From the NCBI GenBank assembly GCA_002077065.1, contig NAJO01000025.1:1-64000 (forward strand): a stretch of 64,000 nt of DNA, read 5' to 3'. The position numbers and the translations under genes were made by a program. Below the pieces are notes generated by a model. That model saw only the letters and a list, made by a program, of their open reading frames with translations, ran no database searches and was not told the origin of the DNA. The DNA comes from Cryoendolithus antarcticus (lineage: Eukaryota > Ascomycota > Dothideomycetes > Cladosporiales > Cladosporiaceae). Each line of letters starts with the position of its first letter. The first letter of the stretch is position 1. Of this stretch, positions 20,701 through 31,926 are shown one piece after another.

Positions 20701-22206
20701 ACTGCAAGCGTAGCTGCGGCAATGAAGAACCTTGTCGGCTGGGGTCCCAAACAGCCCAACGAGCCATCAGCCCCACCCTCACCAACCTCAATTCGCGGCT
20801 CCTTTCACGGCGACCGCTCCTATCGCTCTCGCCCACTCACAGACTACGACGCCTCGCTACTGCCGCCAGATCACCTTGATAATGTCATGGGTCCGCCGGC
20901 CCAGGCTCCGGCGCCTATCCCGTCAGTACCCAACATGATCGTCAGAGACATGACTAGGATTCCCGAACTGCCGATCAAGTCGGTGTTCTTCACTTGGTCG
21001 GCATCCTACTTCCGCGAGCCGCAGATGCGACCTTCAGAAGAGGATGAGCCGGGCTCGCTAGACTATAACGAGCGCCTGTGGCGTCGCAACCGCAACGATA
21101 AAATCATCGCGTCTACCCAGCCACTTAAGGAGGCGGCCGGGAGTCAGCGCTGGGACAAGCCAGACGGCTACTTTGGCATCGGCGCTGCGCCAATGAAGAT
21201 GGTATTTCATCAATTCGAAAACCATCTCGTCACGAGCGATGCGAGAGACAGCATAGCAGTCTGGGACTGGAAGGAACAGAAACAGATCAACCGCTTCAAT
21301 AATTGCAATCCCTCCCGCAGCCGTGTGACGGAGTTGCGGTTCATCAACGAGGATGATCAGGCTATGCTCATGACGGGTTCTAGCGACGGCGTCATCAAGA
21401 TCTTCAGACACTACGATAAGAAAGATAAAGTCGAGCTCGCGTCTTCTTTCCGCGCGCTGTCGGACTTGGTGACCTCTGACTCCAAGGACGCCGGCTTAGT
21501 GTTCGATTGGCAGCAAGGTCAAGGCCGCATCTTAGTAGCGGGCGACGATCGCGTCATCCGCGTCTGGCAAGCTGGCCATGAACTCTGCATCGCTGACATC
21601 CCCGCCCGCAGCGGCAGCTGCATCACGTCTCTGACTTCCGACCAAGTCGAAGGCAATGTCTTCGTTGCGGGTTTCGGCAACGGCAGTGTACGCGCTTATG
21701 ATCAGCGGTTGGCGCAACGAGATAGCATGGTGATGGGCTGGGTTGACCGATCGCGCGACCACCGCTCCTGGGTCGTGGGCGTCCACCTGCAACGAGGCGG
21801 TACGCGCGAGCTCATCTCCGCTGAATCCAACGGCGGGATCCGACTCTGGGATCTTCGCTCTCCCTTATCCTTGGCTTCTATCCCCTCGCCTCCCGGCCGT
21901 CCGCGCCATCTCCGCACGCTCTCCGTGCACGAACACGCCCCGGTTTTCTGCACCGGCAACGCAGACCACACTGTACGCGTCTACAACACCAGCCTCAAGC
22001 GCCTCAGTACGTTCGAACCGTACATGTCATACCTGCGCATGACTTCAACTCCAAGAAGCGCGCCTATCACGGCCACGGCTTTTCATCCGCATCGCATGAT
22101 GTTGGCCTGTGGCGCTGTCAATGATGGGCATGTCAATCTTTTCAAGTGTGAGGTTGGGGCTGGGGAGGAGGACGGAAGGAGAGGAGAGGCGGAATGGAGG
22201 GAGTAG
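17728..22206 (+). CDS. KOG1: Kog1/raptor, TORC1 scaffold subunit
   Basis: A single exon of 1,492 codons; I start at the ATG at 17728, because the frame upstream has only GTG. The raptor N-terminal conserved (RNC, caspase-like) domain spans roughly residues 130-290, with the hallmark FHYNGHGVP and LWVWDCSAAG. A central HEAT-repeat region carries VFIWARILAVDQSCQSDLVKD and an alpha-solenoid through about residue 900. A Ser/Pro-rich linker leads to a C-terminal WD40 propeller (SIAVWDWKEQ, SDGVIKIFRHYD, GGIRLWDLRSP, DHTVRVYNTS). Raptor binds TOR kinase and presents substrates in the TORC1 growth-control complex at the vacuole. The length matches yeast and Schizosaccharomyces orthologues. No lesions seen. 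Confidence 0.97.
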   Translation: MTRGANAGLLSEHDSNGFRSRHPQPVLSALNTTTPEETIGSSEGSSTYRRPPTSRSRASTNNEGDSGSEDEGLQMARTNGANGHRQGMHTRDPSEATTAAVVKIHTPNGRGEDRDGRFRMRHGWEAQLESPEQANLLSQTFFMYFEDKRHETAGNPPPDTDTKGAVSEWRMKDRLKTVSAILAICLNVGVDPPDTVKTNPCARLECWYDPVPPDSTTSSTTTNNNAQIGKNLHSQYESLSLRTRYKPILDPTIEDLRKYTTSLRRTAHAERILFHYNGHGVPKPTPSGEVWCFNRSYTQYIPISLYDLQEWVGAPGLWVWDCSAAGGIISGFLEGVQKHNAKQDEAMARDPNRMQQQSRTRWEDCIHLAACRESESLPTNPDLPADVFTSCLTTPIAMAVRFFMLQNPLPSTSGITLAQAKDIPGKVTERRTPLGELNWIFTAITDTIAWNCLDKVLFKKLFRQDLMVAALFRNFLLAQRVMRIYHCHPQSHPVIPDTHSHPLWQSWDLAVEMILAQLPRLIEQQKANDAALEAVPNGTVASPPPELEYIHSDFFADQLSAFEVYLSSAPAHAGARPPEQLPIVLQVLLSQIHRLRALILLSKFLDLGPWAVNLALSIGIFPYVLKLLQSQAIELKPPMVFIWARILAVDQSCQSDLVKDNGFTYFTNILNSASGLPIGNVAEHRAMCAFVIAMFCRDFRVGKAAVLETSPEIIESCLRHLLDLENPLLRQFACLCLSNLWKDFPAAKALALQCQAHMRIKDRSHDPVPEVRAACLDALTSFVATGEVDAAVALEEETLASVVVAMGMDGSIMVRKELVVFYSTFIKRYEARFVVAAWEQLNEERDKRIGMKENKAPGGGGVNGRHLSFGGTEFQPEYESNKTTLSKKTIYRAVWRQTMSMSADPHAEVAQNASVVVDYVVSALLESPLGDYANAILDELTIEGLKGDGTQPTGMDTLTRQRSRDYGRPQTPPSPSASTASKADGYFALSRTASVAAAMKNLVGWGPKQPNEPSAPPSPTSIRGSFHGDRSYRSRPLTDYDASLLPPDHLDNVMGPPAQAPAPIPSVPNMIVRDMTRIPELPIKSVFFTWSASYFREPQMRPSEEDEPGSLDYNERLWRRNRNDKIIASTQPLKEAAGSQRWDKPDGYFGIGAAPMKMVFHQFENHLVTSDARDSIAVWDWKEQKQINRFNNCNPSRSRVTELRFINEDDQAMLMTGSSDGVIKIFRHYDKKDKVELASSFRALSDLVTSDSKDAGLVFDWQQGQGRILVAGDDRVIRVWQAGHELCIADIPARSGSCITSLTSDQVEGNVFVAGFGNGSVRAYDQRLAQRDSMVMGWVDRSRDHRSWVVGVHLQRGGTRELISAESNGGIRLWDLRSPLSLASIPSPPGRPRHLRTLSVHEHAPVFCTGNADHTVRVYNTSLKRLSTFEPYMSYLRMTSTPRSAPITATAFHPHRMMLACGAVNDGHVNLFKCEVGAGEEDGRRGEAEWRE

Positions 22207-22591
22207 AGTGACTTTTCGCTTTATCCCTGATGCTGGTTGGAGGAGTTTGGAGGTGGTATTGTGGGATTAGCAGGGCGTCTTGCGTTTTGGGGACGGGTTT
22301 CTGGGAGCTGGCGTGTTACAATGGTAGGCGTAATGGACGGGGTGGTGTTGTTCTCGGGGTCAATCGGCTGGGGAGTGCGGTATACTAGGACTCGGCAGAA
22401 GTGTATAACGGCCTCATATCGTACTTGTGACTACTGTTGCTGCTGCCGTGTCATTGGTGGCCCTCGTGATCATCACATTCATTCCACATAATCCCCATCT
22501 CCAACTTCCTCAAGTTCCTCCGCGTCACTCTCTGCTACCTCGCCACGCTCGTCCTCGTGTACTTCACTCACGTCGCCAAACTCCTTGCTGC
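22207..22591. other. Convergent 3' region
   Basis: A 385-bp stretch between the 3' ends of KOG1 and the PHD-finger locus. No coding, repeat or RNA feature was recognised. Confidence 0.4.
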
Positions 22592-23458
22592 CTATCTCGT
22601 CATCTGCAAACCTTGCCACCCTCCCTCACTGTCATCACTCCTCTCGTCATCACTCACCACGACTGACTTGCTCAGCTCTCCTTTCTTCTTTCCTTGTCTG
22701 ATTACACTTACCTTTCTTCCCTTCAGCACAGCTGGCAGTGCGTAGCTCTGCTGCGTCATCGCCAACAGTGCTGCAGCAGCAGAGCTTTTCTTATGGTGAT
22801 TATCGTGCTGACGTTCCTTGATGTTCGCCATCATAGGCCTCTCTAGCTTCGATCTCCTGTTCTGTTCTTTAGTCTTCTTGCTTTCACTTCGCTCTCTCCT
22901 GCCAGATGGCTTTCCCTCAAGCACATAATCCTCCCACGTTCTTGCAACCAGCCATTCTCGCATTCCTCCAGCGATCGAAGCTTGCATCCCGTGCTGCCAG
23001 TTCGCGACGCCGTTTCTTCTACGGCATGTGGGGCAGAACCACTTGATGTGGCTTGGAAGATGGTCGTTGAGGTGGACGCACGAGAGGTGGTAGAGCGAGA
23101 TTTTTGCACTCATAGAGATTGTCAGCGACGTCGAGGGAGGGAGAGGCAGGGTCTTGAGGGAAGGGAGAGGTCGGGGGTGATAAGGAAGGGAAGAAGAGAG
23201 CTTACGTCTCGACTGTCGCATCGGACGATCTCCTCAGGGTCAAGAGAGGAGACGAGAGAGTGGCAAAGGCAGATGTAGCCTGCTGCGGAGGAGGGAGGAG
23301 GCTGGAGGGTCAGCGGCACTGGTGCTGGGACAACTGATCTGGAACCGTACTTTAGGCATTCTGCGCAGGTCTCGACTACTGTGGAGGTGTATCACTGCTG
23401 CTTCCTGGAAGAATGGGAGTGACTCCTGTTGATGAATGGCTCTACGATCACAGGACAT
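22592..23458 (-). pseudogene. PHD-finger protein, 5' end unresolved and frame damaged
   Basis: The exon ending at 23206 encodes TCAECLKYGSRS...YICLCHSLVSSLDPEEIVRCDSRD. The downstream exon encodes ISLYHLSCVHL...IKWFCPTCRRRNG and a basic Lys/Arg tail ending at 22592. Together this is a PHD-type zinc finger (CxC...RC...H-x-x-C...C-x-x-C), usually a histone-tail reader. The given sequence is open only if the intron is 23205-23153 (CTCAAG acceptor), which inserts about 17 Pro/Ser/Thr residues into the finger. With the CTGAC-branched acceptor at 23110, the frame fails by one base at an A5 tract (23101-23105). Upstream, coding-like sequence toward 23490 meets TGA and TAG. Pseudogene or assembly error; the domain call is firmer than the status. 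Confidence 0.5.
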
Positions 23459-23629
23459 GATCCACGTAGAAGTCAATGGCGTCTGACACAGATAATATAC
23501 CAGAAGGAGCTAGTGACTGCGGTAGCGGCCACGTGAGGAGCAGAGTAGGAGATTGATGATGTGGTTACAATATTGTACTCCAATACTCGCAACGCTCTGT
23601 GCTCTCTGCCGATCTCGCTGTTCAGACCT

Positions 23630-25549
23630 CTAGCTCCACAGGATGTTGAGCTTGCGGAGTCCCTTCTTCGGCTTCGCCGGTGGCTCTGGATTACGCTCGG
23701 CGATGAGGATGAATTCCATGATGGGGCTATCCGTCAAAGAAACCATCTTCGTCTTCGCCGCGAACTTGTAGATGAAGTATAGGAGGAAGATCAGAGGAAT
23801 ATTGAAGTAGGAGGAGACGAAGGTCTCATTGTCCCAGCTGGTCACAATGTTAGCTCGGCTCGGACCATAACCTGATATCGATCTACTTACTGTCCGTGGA
23901 TAAAGGTAGTGTACCCTCCAGTCAAAAGAAGTATGATGAATGAGAAGACGCCGATCCAGGCAGCGTATGGCTGGAGGGGTGCCTTCCATGGTAGACGCTC
24001 ACGGGGAATGCCCTGTTTCTTCATTGCGTAAAAGACTGCCAGCGTATCAGCATCAGAACGATTTGTGAATCGTGGACAGACACTCACAACGTAGGTAGAC
24101 TATGCATATGATAGTCCAGTTGACCAGTGCGGCCACAGAGACCAGATCTTGCAGCCAACTGAACACGGTCGATGCACCGCTTGACAAGCTCATGAAGCCC
24201 AAGCATACGAAGAGACTGAGTGAGGCGACCGCAACCCAGGGAATGCCAAAGCGATTGACGCGCTTGAAGATTTTTGGTGCGCGGCCCTCTCGAGCAAGAC
24301 CATAGAGAATCCGCGATCCATTGAGCAAACCAGAATTACCAGCGGACCAAGCTGATGTCAGGACGACGGCATTGATGATGTGCGGGACGACCTTGACGCC
24401 AGCTCCGGTGGCAGCGATGACGAAGGGCGACTGCGCAGCGGTGCCAGTGGATTGCAGTAGATTCTTATCGTTTGATGGGACCAGCATGCCGACGAAGAAG
24501 ATAGAGAGGACATAGAATAGCAGCACCCGCACGAATATGCGCTTTGCAGCCATTGGTATAGCTCGTCTTGGGCACTGTGTCTCCGCCGCAGCCATACTGA
24601 TATTCTCGGTTCCACTGTAGGCGTAGACAGCATTGCTGAAGACGGTCCAGAAGCCAGCGAATTGGCCGAGACCTCCAGGAATGCCCAAATACTGGACGAA
24701 TGGGCCAGGATCGCGCCAGTACTTGAACCCATATACCTCTCCCGTCGGACCGCCGCCGCAGACCAAGACCAAGGACATGAGGTTCAAGCCAACGACCAGC
24801 ATGATCTTCAACAATGCGAAGCTGAACTCGAGCTCCCCGTAGACTCTGACCAGATAGATGTTAGACGCCACAAGAAGGAGACCGAAGATGACGATCCAGA
24901 CGGCATTAGACACGCTTTCGTTCCAGAAGTTGACGATGACTGCAGCCGCGACGATCTCGGCAGGTAAAGAGACCATGTAGCTGTACACCTATGTATCTAT
25001 GAGCATATGTGCGTTTTGTTTGATGGAAGGCAGACTAACCTGGTTCCATCCATTGGCGAAGGCGAGCGCAGGGTCGAAGAAGTACTCAGCGTGACGAATG
25101 ATGCCGCCAGACAAGGGAACCAAGGCGCTCATCTCCGCAATTGACAGCACGGGTGCAGTGACGAGGAAGCCGACGAAGAGATAGCCAAGCTTTGCAGTCG
25201 TTGTCAGCACGCTGCGACGTAACTTGTATGGCTCGATCTTACAAATGCCCCGAGAGGACCACCACGCGTGATAGCTTTGCCTGAGCCGAGGAACAGCCCA
25301 GTTCCGATGGTACCAGCCAGAGCTATCATTTGAATGTGACGCTGTTGCAAGCCTCGACGCAGCTCAGCTGAATGTCTTTGTAAGCAGTTATTCCTCTTGA
25401 ACGCATCTCTTGCAAGTCATACCCTTCTCGGCGAACTCAACGGGACCAGCATCGTCGTAGACTGGTGATGCCTCGACATCGACCACTCCTTTCTCGTCTT
25501 GGAGAGGATACTGCTTCTTCTCGGTGCTTGACGTCGGTGATTCTGCCAT
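23630..25549 (-). CDS. Amino-acid permease (APC superfamily, fungal YAT type)
   Basis: Six exons join in frame: 25549-25423, 25367-25243, 25189-25040, 24988-24088, 24035-23891 and 23837-23630, giving 551 residues. The N-terminal cytosolic tail is acidic and followed by RRGLQQRHIQMIALAGTIG and GLFLGSG, the signature entry to helix 1 of yeast-type amino-acid transporters. About twelve hydrophobic helices follow, including the conserved E-N-x-x-x-A-A-A-E segment between helices 5 and 6 and the SGNSGLLNGSR-type motif. The loop KKQGIPRERLPWKAPLQPY before the last helices is typical. It is a proton-coupled plasma-membrane importer; specificity cannot be read. Every intron has a canonical donor and acceptor. 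Confidence 0.93.
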
Positions 25550-26998
25550 GCTGTAAATTGAGCAAATTGTGTTGGAGAACGCGGTACCTCCGCAAAGCCA
25601 ACAATGCCCAACGAGGTCGCACGCGACATATGTACCCTCGCAAAAGAAGACAAGCCACCGCAGATAAGGACTTGCGACGGGCGCCAAGCAAGCGAAGATC
25701 ACCGCAAAGCTCTGGACTAGAACACTCCTCGAAGGAGAAGGCTGATAAGGCTCTTGGCCGGGTCGGCGCTGCTGTAGCTGGGAAGCTATGTATAGCGGAC
25801 TTACCTCGGGTGCCTCTCTATCTGCACCAGCAATCTATAATGAAGTCGAGCGCACGATGAAAAGCGTTATCATGCCTATACTGCACGTGGCAGATGCAAG
25901 ATGCCGCGTTCAAAAAACCCATTGCCCGAGATTGCATTCGCTGTGTTGCCGGATAGTGCTGTATGCTGCATCACGCTGACAAGAGAGCCAGCCTCGCCAA
26001 ACTTGCCGTCGGTGATAGCGAGCACGCAAGGGTGGTAAAGAAAGGTGCCATAACGCCATGTGCGGCGGATGTAACCTTGGAGGGTTCAGATCGTCTGTGC
26101 CGCAGGTAGAGCACTGCACCTAGATCGGTACAATTTCTTACAGATAGCCAGCACGCGTAAAGCCAGGCGATGGAAGCTCCTTCTTGGCCGCAGCGGCAAT
26201 GACAGCTTGACATCGAAGTTGCGAATGCATGCCGGCTTCCAAGTAACCCAACGACCTAGATGTTTTTCATGATCCTCTCATGTCGTCCTCATGTCGCATA
26301 GACTCTTATCAGGCGCGGGAAACGTCCTCGAGTGGGATGCCAACACCTAGGCGAGGCTTCTCCAAATGCTGCGATAAGCTTGCATGAGGGCAGTCCTTGG
26401 CTGCCAATCTTCTTTGAAGGCTGCGGGCCAACTTGGGAAGCAGGCTGGAGACGACAATGTTTAACACCAGAGGGTTGCAAGAAGACCAGAACAGGTTGAG
26501 AAATGAGATCGGGAAGAAGTAAGGTTGATGTAGTCAGCCTGACATTCAGAAAGGCGTGGAGTTCGGTGTCCTATTCAGGCGATGCCAGACCTCACTCTTG
26601 GCATCATCGAGTGGCCTGAAGTGGACCTATCACAATGATGTGGTAGAGCTTGAGTCTCCAGATGTTTAACTAGTGGCCTCTCCTCTTGTCGTACGCATGA
26701 GAACTATGAATTGACGCTGAATCAGCAGCGAGAGGCACGACTCAGTAACGATGCTCAACAGCTGAGTAATGTCGGCTCTCGCTTCTAGTCCGACCACGGA
26801 GTGCGCCCTACGGCGCCAACGATGGCAGCATGGGCAGAGTCTATAATTCCACTTTGTAGAGTCTGAACACCGTCTCCGATCAATGCCTACACGAGCTACC
26901 GTGCGCTGCACGTACTAGCTAGCCACCACGATACAAGCAAATCCAGACCGACCGCGATCTCCCCGAGCAATGGTAGCCTCGAAGTCCGCAGAGACGAT
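25550..26998. other. Intergenic gap, permease upstream region
   Basis: This 1.45-kb stretch holds the permease promoter and the 3' flank of the GTPase locus. Frames here are short, overlapping and without family resemblance. No terminal repeats or tRNA were recognised. Confidence 0.4.
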
Positions 26999-29900
26999 CT
27001 ATTGAGCTTCAGCCTCCTCATAGTTTCCACGCCCCATCGCCTGAGAGTCTTCCACCTCGTCATCCTCCGACTCAGAGAACATAGGCGATCCCGGCCAATC
27101 GTTCTCGATCTCAATTTCAGCACTCCCATCAACAGCCTCCTCGGCCTCCTCACTCTCTCTATTCATCCCTAAATCCTCCTCGTCGCAGTCCACAACAGTC
27201 GAGTATTTCTCGTCGGCCTTGGCCACAGCTTCATCGACTGCCCTTCTGACTGCACGCTCCTCATAACCCATGACGCGAGCTTTGTCGACATCGACTCCGA
27301 CGAGCGTCATGTAGTCGCGGTTAATGGAGATGTAGACTTGATCGGCGCGCTCTGCCATAGAAGCCTTCACAGCTTCGCACATACCTGTCAATTGCTCTTT
27401 GACCGTATCGGAAGCCGCGCGGAACATAGTCGCTTAGTGGGTCGCAACATGGTTTGCCATATGCAGCTTCATTCTGGAGTATGATCCAGTGCCTGCCAAG
27501 ATGTCAGTACAAAAGCTCGATGAGTCTACAAGTCGGCCGACATACCCGATTCATTGGTGCAATGGATATACGCTGACTCTATTGCTGACGCGATCACAGG
27601 TGTGAACTCGCGATTGATCTCTCGCTGCTTCTCGTGAACGCCCTGGATCATCGTCTGCGCCAAATCGGTAAAGAGGGCTTCATACGCGCCGAGCTGATTG
27701 CGCAGTCTACCAATGCGCGCAAGCCCGTGGCCCTTCTGCGAGAAGCGAGCTTTCAGCGCAGTGTGGAAGTCCTTCAGCGTCGTACCAGCACTCTTGGTAA
27801 AGCCTTTCAAGATCGCTGGCAGCTGCCTTTAGAATGCACGCTCCCAATGGCTTGCCAGCGTCTTGTACGTTGGCTCGACGAGATCGGCATTGAAGTCCCG
27901 CGCGCCCGCCGAACCACTTGTATAGACAATATAGCGACGCACGATAGCTTTGTACGTCGACCAGTAGAGACCGCCATCGTTGCGGTGAGCACCCCAAGCG
28001 GCTGACGTGGTGCCAGCTTTGTCTCCGGCGGCATCAACGGCTCCAGTAAAGTTGTCGAAGATCTGTTCGCAAATGGTCTCCATCGCGTCATCCATGATCT
28101 CTCCGACGCACATCTCCAATTGCTTCCCGAGCTGCTTCAGCTTGTTGGTCAGGAAGACTCTCTCGTCTGTCAGTTGTTGGTTGGTCGTCTTAAGGCCAGT
28201 ACCATCGTCGGACGACCAGAGGCACAGTGATGTCAAGAGCTGGTTGACACTGTTCAAGAACCGTTTGCAAGCTGCTGCTCTGCCATTCTCCGTGAGCTGC
28301 TTGCAGTGTGCCTGCAGTTGCGGAAGCTCGGTCTAGTCTGCATGCGTAAACCCGGCAACGGCACTGTCCTTCTGCAAGCGGCCACTGAGTTTCTGGTAAG
28401 CTCGACTGCTGACGCAGTACACGGGCAGTGATCGAGCAACTTCATCATAGTCGCGAAGATCCTTATCCGGGTTGAACGCATCTGGGTTCTCATCCGCCGC
28501 GTCCTCGTGATCGAGCTCTCGAATGCCGGCAGCAAAGTCAGCACGGATAGCTTCGCGGGAGTACTCGTTCCTGCCTTCGATGCACATGATATCTTGCTGG
28601 GCTTCAATCACTGCAGCCTCGTCATCGAGGGTAGAAATGATCTCGCGCAGCTCCTTGATCTTCTCCCGCAAGCTGGCTATCTCCTTTCGCGCGTGCTTCT
28701 TACTCGACTTCAGTTCGTCGATCTTCTCGTTGATATCGTCTTCGGCTAGAGGATTGCAGGACTGGCTGTCACCAACCTCAGTCTCCTCATCTGCCGTGTC
28801 GGAGTTGACATTGATCTGATCATCATCGTCATCAAGGCGTGCGCGTTTGGTGCGCGACCCCGTAGACGCCTTGCCAGAGCGCTTGCGCTTCTTGGATGTC
28901 GCCTTAGGCGCATAGACAGTCTTCCCTGCTTCGACCTGCTCTAGGAGCTCTTCCCACTTTTCAAGCTGGTCGTCGAGATCTTTAGCGGCCTTGTCGTGAT
29001 CAGCCTTGTCGTCCTTAGCCTGATCGGCTTGCTTCTTGGTGAGTCGCTTCTTGCGCATAATGTCGCTAAGCTTGCCGTCCAGCTTACTCGTGCGAGACCC
29101 AAGACGCAGGGCATCCGCTGCCTCGGTCTTCGAGATGTCATCGGTTTCCGAGCAGATGGAGGTCACTGCAGAGTATGTACCGTCATACTTCAGCTGACGC
29201 TTGAAGGTATTGCCGAGTAAATTCTTTGCAGCCTTGTCGTCGACAGCTCTATTAATGGGCGCAACGATCCACAAACCAGTGCATTGCTTCATGTACCCTT
29301 CAGCGACAGCCGCGCGGGCTGCGTTGCTGTCGTGGACACCTGGTAAGTCAACAATGACTGCGCCAGTAGACAGTGCATCAGCCTTGATATAAATTTTCAC
29401 GACCTTTATCAGAGGCCAATACTCGAAGTGGCGTTTCGGGTTCGTCTTCTTATTGCCATTCTTGTCAAGTTTGATCTTCTCCTTGCTGTCCACGTAGTGC
29501 TGCAGGCGGGTGTAGAAGCTCGCACACTCCGCACTGTTAATGCGCTTAGTGGTGCCCAGCACTGACTGCACCGTTGGCACGCGCATGAGGCTCGCGACTG
29601 TGCTCTTACCAAGCATCTCGTTGGTATGCTTGTGGTTGACGGCACGGATCTTGGCGTATGCTATCCCAGCTTCAGATTCAGGATTGTGAGCTTCTTTGAG
29701 GATGTGTCCCTCGTGATCGAAGATCTCTTTGAACAGGATCTTGAGCTCCCGCTCCCAGTCTTCAGGCCGGATGAATTCGATCTCGGCTCTGTACCTCGCT
29801 CCCTCGGCCGTGGAGTAATTTTATGACATCTCTGTCACCACAGCTGTGCAGGCACGCATGCACAGCGTAGAGTCTAAGCGCTCCTCATCGAGGATGGCGT

Positions 29901-31060
29901 TGATCACCGAAGACTTGCCTGCTCCCGTGTTGCCGACCACAACGACAACCGTGCGTGTTTTTGAAGCTTGCTTGAGCACATCTTCAATCTGCGAGAGCCA
30001 GGACTGCGCGTCTTCGTCTGCAGGTAGTGTCCTCGAAGGCTGCTCGATCTCGGACAAGACAGCGACGCTTGCGCGCACTGCAGCTTCCAGACGCTCCGGA
30101 GATGTCTGCATCAACAGCTCGCGGAGTGGGCCACCGCGATCTGGCTGCTGCTCCTCCTTAGCTTGTTGAGAGTTCTCGAAGGCATTCTCGACTGCACGTG
30201 GCGCATACTCTTGACTCGGAGCAACGTTCTCGTCCTTCACGTCCACGGCTGCGTCAGACGGAGGTCCGGCGTGAGCGTGCATGGTGGAGTAGTCTGGACG
30301 TGCAGCCATAGGGTGAATGCCACCAGTCCTGACTTTGCGCGGAGCCTGAGCTGGCTCGGTGGACGCAGGGACTGGGCTTGCTGGATCGTATGAGATGAAA
30401 GGGTCGTCGTTCGCTTGATGAGTTGGCTGAGCTTCCTGTCCAGGCGCCAGGGCGCCAGGGCGGTAGCCGAGGATGCTGATGCTACGGAGAGATGTGGTGG
30501 CCCAATCGTCGATGACTCTGGCGCTTGGGTAGGATGCACGGGCTGTGCTGATGGAGGTGTCGCATTCGCGAGTTGAGTCCGTGACGGCTTTCTTTGTGCC
30601 TTTAGAGGTGAATGGATGCCAGTGATTGGTTTAGGAGGTAAAGAGTGAAAGTTGGACGGTGACTCAGGCGCTATTGCCGCGCTGAGCTGTCGCGTCACAG
30701 GCTCCGAGGGTCGTCTACTACTGCTAGCAGATGATGTTGGGGTCTTGGCCGGAGCGGTGCTGGTCGCGGTGGTCTTGATCCTTGCGAGAACAACGACATA
30801 GTGATCGCGCCAAACGTCGAGCTCCCTGATACGCGTGTCATCACTGAGCGGCTTGCCCACCATCACGAGCTTAATATCGTCCACTGCCTGATCGCAGATG
30901 CCAGAGTATTGCTCCTTGAGTACGCGAACTGTGATCTTCTGTGAGCTTTGTCAGAGGTGTGGAATGGCCATGCAGCAGTGCACAGTACGGTACATACATC
31001 ACGTGCTTTCAGCCATAGGAACTGCTCGGCAGCTGGTGCGGTCTCATCAAGGACATGCAT
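26999..31060 (-). pseudogene. Dynamin-like large GTPase (SLIP-GC-like) with in-frame stops
   Basis: Exon 1 is 31060-30998, an intron follows (GTATGT...CACAG), and exon 2 starts at 30938. A ubiquitin-like N-terminus (ITVRVLKEQYSG...IKLVMVGKPLSDD) leads to a P-loop GTPase: G1 VVGNTGAGKSSVIN, G2 region CTAVVTEMS, G3 VDLPGVHDSNAARA. A bipartite Lys/Arg nuclear-type signal, a coiled coil, and a helical C-terminus follow. A second intron is 27545-27493. In-frame stops occur at 29821-29823 (TAA), 28333-28335 (TAG), 27829-27831 (TAA) and 27434-27436 (TAA); the frame continues past each with conserved sequence. An 8-bp tandem duplication at 30443-30458 shifts frame in the N-terminal linker. The family is nuclear GTPases of unknown fungal role. 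As written it cannot make a full protein. Confidence 0.8.
30443..30458. repeat. 8-bp tandem duplication causing a frameshift
   Basis: Two adjacent copies of GGCGCCAG lie in the linker between the ubiquitin-like and GTPase parts of the GTPase locus. Upstream coding is in one frame and downstream coding (NDDPFISYDPASPVP...) is in another; the offset equals one repeat unit (8 bp, minus one frame). This points to a slippage-type insertion. Confidence 0.65.
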
Positions 31061-31926
31061 CTAAATGGCAACGACGTGCCGGCCTTCCCTGCTAAGGTGT
31101 TCATCGAGTCGGTCAATCACCGTTGGCGCGATGGCTTTGGCGTGTGCACGAAGGCGGTGCTGCTTTGATTGTTCATCTCGATCGCGGGCTGCTCCGAAGT
31201 CTCTGCCCGCTAGTAAGAGCTCATGCGCATACACACGCTATTCCGTGCAGCGGGAGCATGCGTATAGCGTAACATCGAGTGGACGTGGAATCTGAGACAG
31301 TCGCGTCCAGGGCTAGGGAAGTCGCGCTATGCGGAAGGTGAACCTCAAAGGTTCGGCCCGACGTCTGCGCGTTGGTCGCGTGAGCACGTGATGTTCTTGG
31401 CGAGCATCGTAAGGAGCAGCGGAGACCGAAATGAGAGGCGTTATTGTACACAGTCGACACGTCACAAGAGAGTACTGCTCAACTACTCTCGTTGGACTCC
31501 ATCACTGAACTACTTACCTGATAACCAGCACAGTCGCCCTTTGCGAAGTGCCGTCGAAGGCTTATTGTATCCTCCACTGCGGCGAGTGACACACTTCTCT
31601 GGAGGCTTCGATGGTGGCTCGTTTCAGATACCCTACTCGAGATGACAGCTCAGTCGCGGCTTGATCTGACTTTCCACGCCTTCCAATTCCGTCCGGCCGT
31701 GGAAAGAGATGACAGTGTCCGATTGCAGTAGGCATGGAAACCGTATATATCGATCGAGGATCAGTGCACAGCACTAGGCGCCTTAGGTGGGCCGTCAAAG
31801 GACCTTCGGGTGTGACCCTGAAGCAAGTCAAGCTCTTGATCCATTCCATCAAGCTCCACTTGTGAGCCGGCTCTGCCCGCGGCTGTGGTCACGACCATTG
31901 CTTCGTGTGGACGAGGTTGTGTCTCC
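31061..31926. other. Intergenic gap
   Basis: An 866-bp region upstream of the GTPase locus and beyond the 3' end of EFG1. No gene, repeat or RNA is supported; frames under 100 codons only. Confidence 0.4.

Noticed and set aside
27829..29823. Introns hiding the GTPase stops
   Set aside because: Around each stop, GT...AG pairs are either too short (under about 45 bp) or would delete conserved residues; none has a credible branch site. The one good intron found (27493-27545) lies elsewhere.
26999..31060. A-to-I mRNA editing rescuing all the stops
   Set aside because: Single-site editing can turn UAG into UGG, but three of the four stops in this locus are TAA, which would need two edits each. 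It remains possible only for loci with TAG alone.
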